64,000 nt of DNA from JAGREO01 sp020446285 (GTDB lineage: Bacteria > Pseudomonadota > Alphaproteobacteria > Geminicoccales > Geminicoccaceae): positions 186,001-250,000 of the forward strand of contig JAWKVP010000001.1 of NCBI GenBank assembly GCA_041398005.1. The letters are read 5' to 3'. Under the pieces are notes generated by a model. The model made no database searches, was not told the DNA's origin, and saw nothing but the letters and a program-made list of their open reading frames with translations. Numbering within the stretch: position 1 is the stretch's first letter; each line of letters begins with the position of its first letter. This document shows, piece after piece, positions 59,562-64,000 of this stretch. Made by a program: the position numbers and the translations under genes.

Positions 59562-61886
59562 CTACCAGTCCAGGCGCACGCGCACGCCCGCGAGCGCCTC
59601 GTCATCGGCATCCGCCACATGATCCGGCTCATGCCGCAGCATCAGCCAGGGCTGGATGGAGGCGTTGTCGCCGAGCGGGCGGTCATAGGCGAATTCCAGC
59701 CTGAGCTCGCGGCCGCTCGGTGTCGCATCCAGCCGTGTCGAGGTGAAGCCGAGCGAACCGTCGGCGTCCTGACTCGTCGGCAGTTCGGCATGGACGCTGC
59801 CCTCTTCGACCCGGAGCGGCTGGCCGAAAGCCATGCCGAAACGGTCGCCCTCGACAAGCCAGTCGCGCCGGCTGGCGCTGGCGGCGAACGCTGTCGACCA
59901 GACCGTCGACCAGTCGCCGAAATGAGCGCCACCGCCGCCGATCTCGCTGCGCCCGAGCGTCGTGTCGAGACGCAGCGACCACGCCCCCGCCGGACGCTCG
60001 AACGACAGGCCGAAAAGCTGGGTGGTCGCGCTGTCGGCCAGACCGGCGAAGGCGCCGCCGCCATCGCTGCCGAGAGCCGCTCCCTGTTCCGCGACGAGGC
60101 TGTGCGTGATGGCAAATCCGCCATCGCCCCGAAGGCGCGTGCCGATCATGTAGCTGCTGCCATCGCCCTGACGCGCATCGCCGGCATGCAGAACCATATC
60201 GACATGATCGCCGCTGAAGGCGATCTGCTCGCCGTCTCCGGCGAGATCGCCGGCGGGCTGGGCCATGGCCGAGCGTGTCAGGAAGAGCCCGGCATCCTCA
60301 TCCGCGCCGGCGGTCCAGGCGGATGCGGCCGGCATGTTGAAACCGAAGCTGAAACGGCTCGCCTCGCCCGCTTCGCCCGTCGCCCAGCCGAAGCGGCCAT
60401 CGGTCGTGCCTGCTGCCGTCTCGTCGCGCCAGTCGGCGAAAGCCGTGCCTCGTCCGTTCGGGGTTGCGCTCCAGCTCAGCCCGCCACCCATGAGCGCCGC
60501 GCGACCCCTTTCGCTGTCGCCGGAGGGATCGAGAACATCGCTCGTTCCAAGCCGGCTTTCGAGGAAATCGCCTGCATTGTGCGGGCGCATGCCCTGTTGC
60601 AACCCGGCGGCGTAAGCCCGGCCGAGACCATCCACCGCCAGCGCCGAGGCGATCACCCCGCTGCCCGAGAGCGCATCGCCGAATGCGGGACCGAGACTGA
60701 GGACGCTCGCTTCGCGCCATTCGCCGCCACCGCCGCCGGCGGTCGGTATCGCCAGCGCGCCGCTCGGGCGAAGGGCCGCTTCCAGATCGAGCAGGCCACG
60801 GCCATAGACCAGATCGGTGCCGCTCTCGCCGAGATCGCGGGCGGATGAAAGAAGCAGGTCGACGATCTCCGCACCGCCGAGCCAGGGAAAGCGCGCCTTG
60901 AGCACGGCCGCCGCCCCGCTGACCAGGGGCGCGCTGAAACTCGTTCCGCTCTCGATCGTGACCGCGCCGGTGGCGTTGGCCGCATTGACCCATTCACCCG
61001 GAGCGACAATGAAGAACTCGGCCTGCCCGGGCGTGTCCGGCGTTGCCGAGAAATCGGAGAGCGACAGATCCGCGCCGACGGAACCGACGGCGATGAGATG
61101 GCCGCCAAGCCGGGAATTGCCGGCATGGGCCGCGGGATAGATCATGCTTCCGGGATTGTTCCCGGCGGCCGCGACCATGATGACATCCATGTTCGCCGCG
61201 GCGACGAGCGCATCCAGCGGAAAGGAGACCGGCTGATCGCCACCGAAGCTCATGTTGACCACATCCGCACCATTGTTCGCGGCGTGGCGCAGGGCGGCCG
61301 CGCTGTCGTCGGCACGGAAACAGAGATCGCCGCAGCTTCCGTCGGCATCGAGGGCCATCAGCCGGACATCCGGAGCGATCCCCACCGTTCCCCGTCCATC
61401 ACGCGCCGACGCGATCAGCGAAGCGACTCTGTTGCCGTGACTGAGCCGGCCGCGTCCGCCACCGGCGACCTGTTCGCCACCGGCAAAGGAGGCACTCGCG
61501 GAATGCAGGCGATCGTTGAAGTCGGTGGGATCGCTCAGGGAATCATCGGCATCGATGTCGGAGACACCGGTATCGATGAGTGCGACCACACTGCCCTCGC
61601 CGGTGGCACCCGCAGCCAGCGCCGAATCGCCGCCAACGGCGAGAATGGTCCGGCTTGCCGCGAGCTCATCGCGCAATTGTCGGGCGGTCGGTGCGGATTC
61701 CTCGACGGGCGGATCGATGATGGAGGGCGGTGAGACAGGACTTTCGGTCAGTTCGCCGGGCGAGCGCAACGTTTCGCCGCCTCCCGACGCGCCACCGCCG
61801 CAGCCGGCAAGAAGAACAAGAGCGATCGCCGAAACGCCGTTCTTGAGATTGCGATGACGTCGTCTCTTCCCGAACCTGTCCGACAT
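59562..61886 (-). CDS. Secreted S8 (subtilisin-like) serine protease lipoprotein with beta-rich C-terminal domain
   Basis: A 774-residue exported protease. A basic N-terminus and hydrophobic segment lead to the lipobox LLAGC (Cys29). A Ser/Pro-rich linker is followed by the S8 domain (about 95-390) with Asp105 (LIDTGVSDID), His150 (LSHGNRVAS), oxyanion Asn243 (AAGNNPG) and Ser316 (GTSFSAP). The remaining roughly 375 residues are glycine rich with alternating hydrophobic residues and end in VRVRLDW, as beta-barrel outer-membrane domains do, so an autotransporter-like layout is likely. GGAG precedes ATG 61886. It interrupts the metG-tatD order. Confidence 0.85.
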   Translation of the reverse strand: MSDRFGKRRRHRNLKNGVSAIALVLLAGCGGGASGGGETLRSPGELTESPVSPPSIIDPPVEESAPTARQLRDELAASRTILAVGGDSALAAGATGEGSVVALIDTGVSDIDADDSLSDPTDFNDRLHSASASFAGGEQVAGGGRGRLSHGNRVASLIASARDGRGTVGIAPDVRLMALDADGSCGDLCFRADDSAAALRHAANNGADVVNMSFGGDQPVSFPLDALVAAANMDVIMVAAAGNNPGSMIYPAAHAGNSRLGGHLIAVGSVGADLSLSDFSATPDTPGQAEFFIVAPGEWVNAANATGAVTIESGTSFSAPLVSGAAAVLKARFPWLGGAEIVDLLLSSARDLGESGTDLVYGRGLLDLEAALRPSGALAIPTAGGGGGEWREASVLSLGPAFGDALSGSGVIASALAVDGLGRAYAAGLQQGMRPHNAGDFLESRLGTSDVLDPSGDSERGRAALMGGGLSWSATPNGRGTAFADWRDETAAGTTDGRFGWATGEAGEASRFSFGFNMPAASAWTAGADEDAGLFLTRSAMAQPAGDLAGDGEQIAFSGDHVDMVLHAGDARQGDGSSYMIGTRLRGDGGFAITHSLVAEQGAALGSDGGGAFAGLADSATTQLFGLSFERPAGAWSLRLDTTLGRSEIGGGGAHFGDWSTVWSTAFAASASRRDWLVEGDRFGMAFGQPLRVEEGSVHAELPTSQDADGSLGFTSTRLDATPSGRELRLEFAYDRPLGDNASIQPWLMLRHEPDHVADADDEALAGVRVRLDW

Positions 61887-62086
61887 GGCGTTATTCTCCC
61901 GACGATCCTTGAGGCCCGGAAGCACTTACCTGCCCGGTGACCGATGCGGGGAGCGTTCCGTCCGATGACCACACTTCATGGTGACTTGCGGTTAACCCTG
62001 CCCGCCCCCTTGCCATCGGCACCCGCAAACCGCTAGCAGGGTGCTGAAAAACCTTGGCGACCCCACGCCCGGAGCGATTCCCACCC

Positions 62087-62869
62087 ATGCTTGTCGATTC
62101 GCATTGTCATCTCGACTTCCCCGAACTTCTCGCGGAAGAGGCGGATGTCATCGCCCGCGCGCGCGAGGCCGGCGTTCGCGGAATGCTGACGATCAGCACA
62201 CGCCTGTCGACCTTCCCGAAGGTGCTGGAACTGGCCGGGCGTCATGAAGGCGTCTGGTGCGCCACCGGCGTGCATCCACACCAATCGGGTGAAGAAGGTC
62301 CGTCCGGACCGCAACCACTGATCGAGAATGCCCGCCATCCCGAGGTCATCGGCATTGGTGAGGCGGGACTCGACTATTTCTACGACAAGAGCCCGAGAGA
62401 TGAGCAGGCGGCAGGTTTCCGCGCCCATATCGAGGCGGCGCAGGCGACCGGCCTGCCGCTCATCGTCCATACCCGCGACGCCGAGGAGGACACGATCCGC
62501 ATTCTCGAGGAGGGACTGGCGAAAGGCCCGTTCGCCTGCGTCATCCATTGCTACAGCTCCAGTCCGTGGCTCGGCGAGAGGGCGGTGGAGCTCGGTTTTC
62601 ATCTCGGCATCGGCGGCATTCTCACCTTCAACAAATCCACCGAACTGCGCGAAACCGTCGCGCGCATGCCGCGGGAGCGGATCATTCTCGAAACGGACAG
62701 TCCCTATCTCGCACCCGTCCCCAGACGCGGGAAACGCAACGAACCGGCCTTCGTTGCCCATGTCGCGGGCAAGCTCGCGGAGGTGTGGGGCTGCGGTGTC
62801 GCCGATGTCGCGAGCACGACCACCGACAATTTCTTCAATCTCTTCACGAAGGCGGATCGGCCCGCATGA
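62087..62869 (+). CDS. TatD family metal-dependent hydrolase
   Basis: A 260-residue TIM-barrel hydrolase, probably a DNase/exonuclease in DNA quality control. Metal ligands are in MLVDSHCHLDF, GVHPH, Glu of GEAGLDYFY, HTRD, HCYS and the aspartate of ILETDSPYL. ATG at 62087 gives the canonical MLVDSHCH start; the frame is open from a TTG at 62054. It couples by ATGA to the MBL-fold gene, as in many alphaproteobacteria. Confidence 0.93.
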   Translation: MLVDSHCHLDFPELLAEEADVIARAREAGVRGMLTISTRLSTFPKVLELAGRHEGVWCATGVHPHQSGEEGPSGPQPLIENARHPEVIGIGEAGLDYFYDKSPRDEQAAGFRAHIEAAQATGLPLIVHTRDAEEDTIRILEEGLAKGPFACVIHCYSSSPWLGERAVELGFHLGIGGILTFNKSTELRETVARMPRERIILETDSPYLAPVPRRGKRNEPAFVAHVAGKLAEVWGCGVADVASTTTDNFFNLFTKADRPA

Positions 62870-63645
62870 AAGTCACCATTCTCGGTTGCGGGACCAGTTC
62901 CGGTGTGCCGCAGATCGGTTGCACCTGCGCGGTCTGCACATCGAACGATCCGAAGAACAGGCGCCGCCGTTGCAGCATCCTCGTCGAGGCCGCCGGCGAA
63001 ACCGTGTTGTTCGACACCGGCCCCGATCTGCGCGACCAGTGCCTTTCGGCCGGGATCGGCGCGATCACGGCACTCGTCTACACCCACGCCCATGCCGATC
63101 ACATTCACGGGCTCGACGACCTTCGCCAGATCAACAACATCATCAGGGCACCGATCCCGACATGGGGCGCGCCGGAGGTCCTGCAGCGGATCAAGGACCG
63201 TTTTCCCTACGCCTTTCTCGGCGGACGACATGATGACGGGGGCTTCTGGCGACCCGAGCTGACCGAACACACCTTCGACGGGCCATTCTCCATCGGTGCG
63301 CTGAAAATCGTTCCCATGCTGCAAAAACATGGCCGTGGGCAGAGCTACGGCTTCCGCATCGGCGATTTCGCCTACTCGACAGATACGGACGGCCTCGACG
63401 AGAACGCCTTCGCCATTCTCGCCGGCACCCGCTACTGGATCGTCGATGCCCTGCGCGAACGCCCGCATCCGAGCCACGCCCATCTCGCCCGCACCCTTTC
63501 ATGGATCGACCGCCTGCGTCCCGAACGTGCCTGGCTCACCCACATGAACCACGAGGTCGACTACAACGACTGGTCGTCACGCCTCCCCGATGGCGTCGCC
63601 CCGGCCCATGACGGTCTGGTGATCGGGATCGAGCAAGCCTGCTGA
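62866..63645 (+). CDS. Metallo-beta-lactamase-fold hydrolase, PhnP-like
   Basis: A 259-residue MBL-fold protein. The di-metal motif is THAHADHIHG, with the downstream aspartate in STDTDG and a terminal histidine in THMNHEVDY. The N-terminal GCTCAVCTSNDPKNRRRRCS holds several cysteines, like the structural zinc site of PhnP. PhnP is a cyclic phosphodiesterase, and related members of this conserved metG-tatD-MBL cluster act on unknown phosphodiesters. It starts within the tatD stop. Confidence 0.9.
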   Translation: MKVTILGCGTSSGVPQIGCTCAVCTSNDPKNRRRRCSILVEAAGETVLFDTGPDLRDQCLSAGIGAITALVYTHAHADHIHGLDDLRQINNIIRAPIPTWGAPEVLQRIKDRFPYAFLGGRHDDGGFWRPELTEHTFDGPFSIGALKIVPMLQKHGRGQSYGFRIGDFAYSTDTDGLDENAFAILAGTRYWIVDALRERPHPSHAHLARTLSWIDRLRPERAWLTHMNHEVDYNDWSSRLPDGVAPAHDGLVIGIEQAC

Positions 63646-63683
63646 CGTTCATTGTGACCGAGTTGAACTCGCGATGAACGTCA
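63643..63683. terminator. Nested inverted repeats between convergent MBL and DoxX genes
   Basis: TGACGTTCAT (63643-63652) pairs perfectly with ATGAACGTCA (63674-63683). Inside its 21-base loop, CGAGTT and AACTCG (63659-63671) form a second six-pair stem. The outer arms overlap both stop codons. The shape suggests a two-way terminator, though there is no T-run. Confidence 0.6.
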
Positions 63684-64000
63684 ACGGACGCCGGATCCCT
63701 GAAGCGAACCGGCAGCGGTCCTTGATCGATTGTTGTCGAGAGCCAGCGCGCCCGGGCCGAAGGCGGCGAGAACCAGAAGGCCAAAGGCATAGAGTATGGC
63801 CGATTCGCCGCCATTCAGGAAAGGAAAGAAGCCTTTGGGCGCGTATGCGATGAAATAGGCGAAGGCGGACACCCCGCTCAGGACGAAAGCACTGAAGCGG
63901 GAATAGAGACCGATGGCCAGCAACGCCCCGAAAACCAGTTCGAGAATGCCGGCGATCCCGGCAAGCTGGAACAACGGGATGGCATTCAGCGGGTGTTCGG
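63681..64000 (-). CDS. DoxX family membrane protein (partial, C-terminal part)
   Basis: The minus strand is open from the window edge to a stop at 63681, giving at least 105 residues. EHPLNAIPLFQLAGIAGILE near the cut edge and the hydrophobic helices that follow (LLAIGLYSRFSAFVLSGVSA, AILYAFGLLVLAAF) fit DoxX/SURF4-like proteins, small four-helix membrane proteins of unclear role, sometimes tied to redox stress. The N-terminus is outside the window. A TTG at 63974 is an internal codon, not a start. The tail is arginine rich. Confidence 0.85.
   Translation of the reverse strand, partial: EHPLNAIPLFQLAGIAGILELVFGALLAIGLYSRFSAFVLSGVSAFAYFIAYAPKGFFPFLNGGESAILYAFGLLVLAAFGPGALALDNNRSRTAAGSLQGSGVR

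Overview
The window looks like chromosomal DNA of a free-living alphaproteobacterium. By eye it is G+C rich, with short intergenic gaps, ATGA/GTGA-coupled genes and frequent GTG or TTG starts. Lineage pointers are the mltB-rlpA-dacA-tmk-holB-metG ... tatD-MBL gene order, a TTAA-N7-TTAA (CtrA-type) site, a FixK/FNR-type box in front of cydAB, and typical alphaproteobacterial ParE, CydX and ETF-QO proteins. I found no rRNA, tRNA, CRISPR array, insertion sequence or phage gene. A two-copy intergenic repeat is the only mobile-looking DNA.

Region 1 (1-5002) is a catabolic locus: the first 28 codons of a DUF1537 acid-sugar kinase, divergent from a tripartite tricarboxylate transporter (tctC-tctB-tctA) and an AtuA-like/DUF4387 pair of unknown chemistry. 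Region 2 (5003-12737) holds a membrane diguanylate cyclase behind a striking dyad, mutT-argJ, and an exported caspase-like protein overlapping an OmpA-type lipoprotein gene. Region 3 (12738-19298) combines a plus-strand run (RidA, flavodoxin-like reductase, class II aldolase) with a minus-strand run (52-residue Tat-like peptide, GMC oxidoreductase, M24 peptidase, ThuA, Gfo/Idh/MocA), probably for sugar or sugar-acid breakdown. Region 4 (19504-28777) has the URC4-upp uracil pair, a degenerate PleD-like protein, glgX, a methyltransferase, parE and a thioesterase.

Region 5 (28812-37484) is a complete cytochrome bd set, transcribed cydD-cydC-cydA-cydB-cydX. It has an FNR/FixK box directly upstream of cydA and a divergent Rrf2/NsrR-like regulator, followed by ETF-ubiquinone oxidoreductase. 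This is a low-oxygen and nitrosative-stress respiratory module. Region 6 (37673-49389) carries another GGDEF protein, thioesterase-M17 peptidase-valS, a J1-crystallin-like protein, DUF1289-BHMT, ilvD, a small membrane protein and speE. Region 7 (49390-52616) has an orphan small protein behind a CtrA-type site, a soluble hybrid histidine kinase and an HPF-like ribosome factor. Region 8 (52964-64000) is the envelope/DNA-replication/tRNA-charging run, interrupted between metG and tatD by a copy of the repeat and a secreted S8 protease. It ends in a partial DoxX gene.

Starts were chosen from Shine-Dalgarno spacing, overlap with the upstream gene and family N-termini. Residue numbers refer to those starts.
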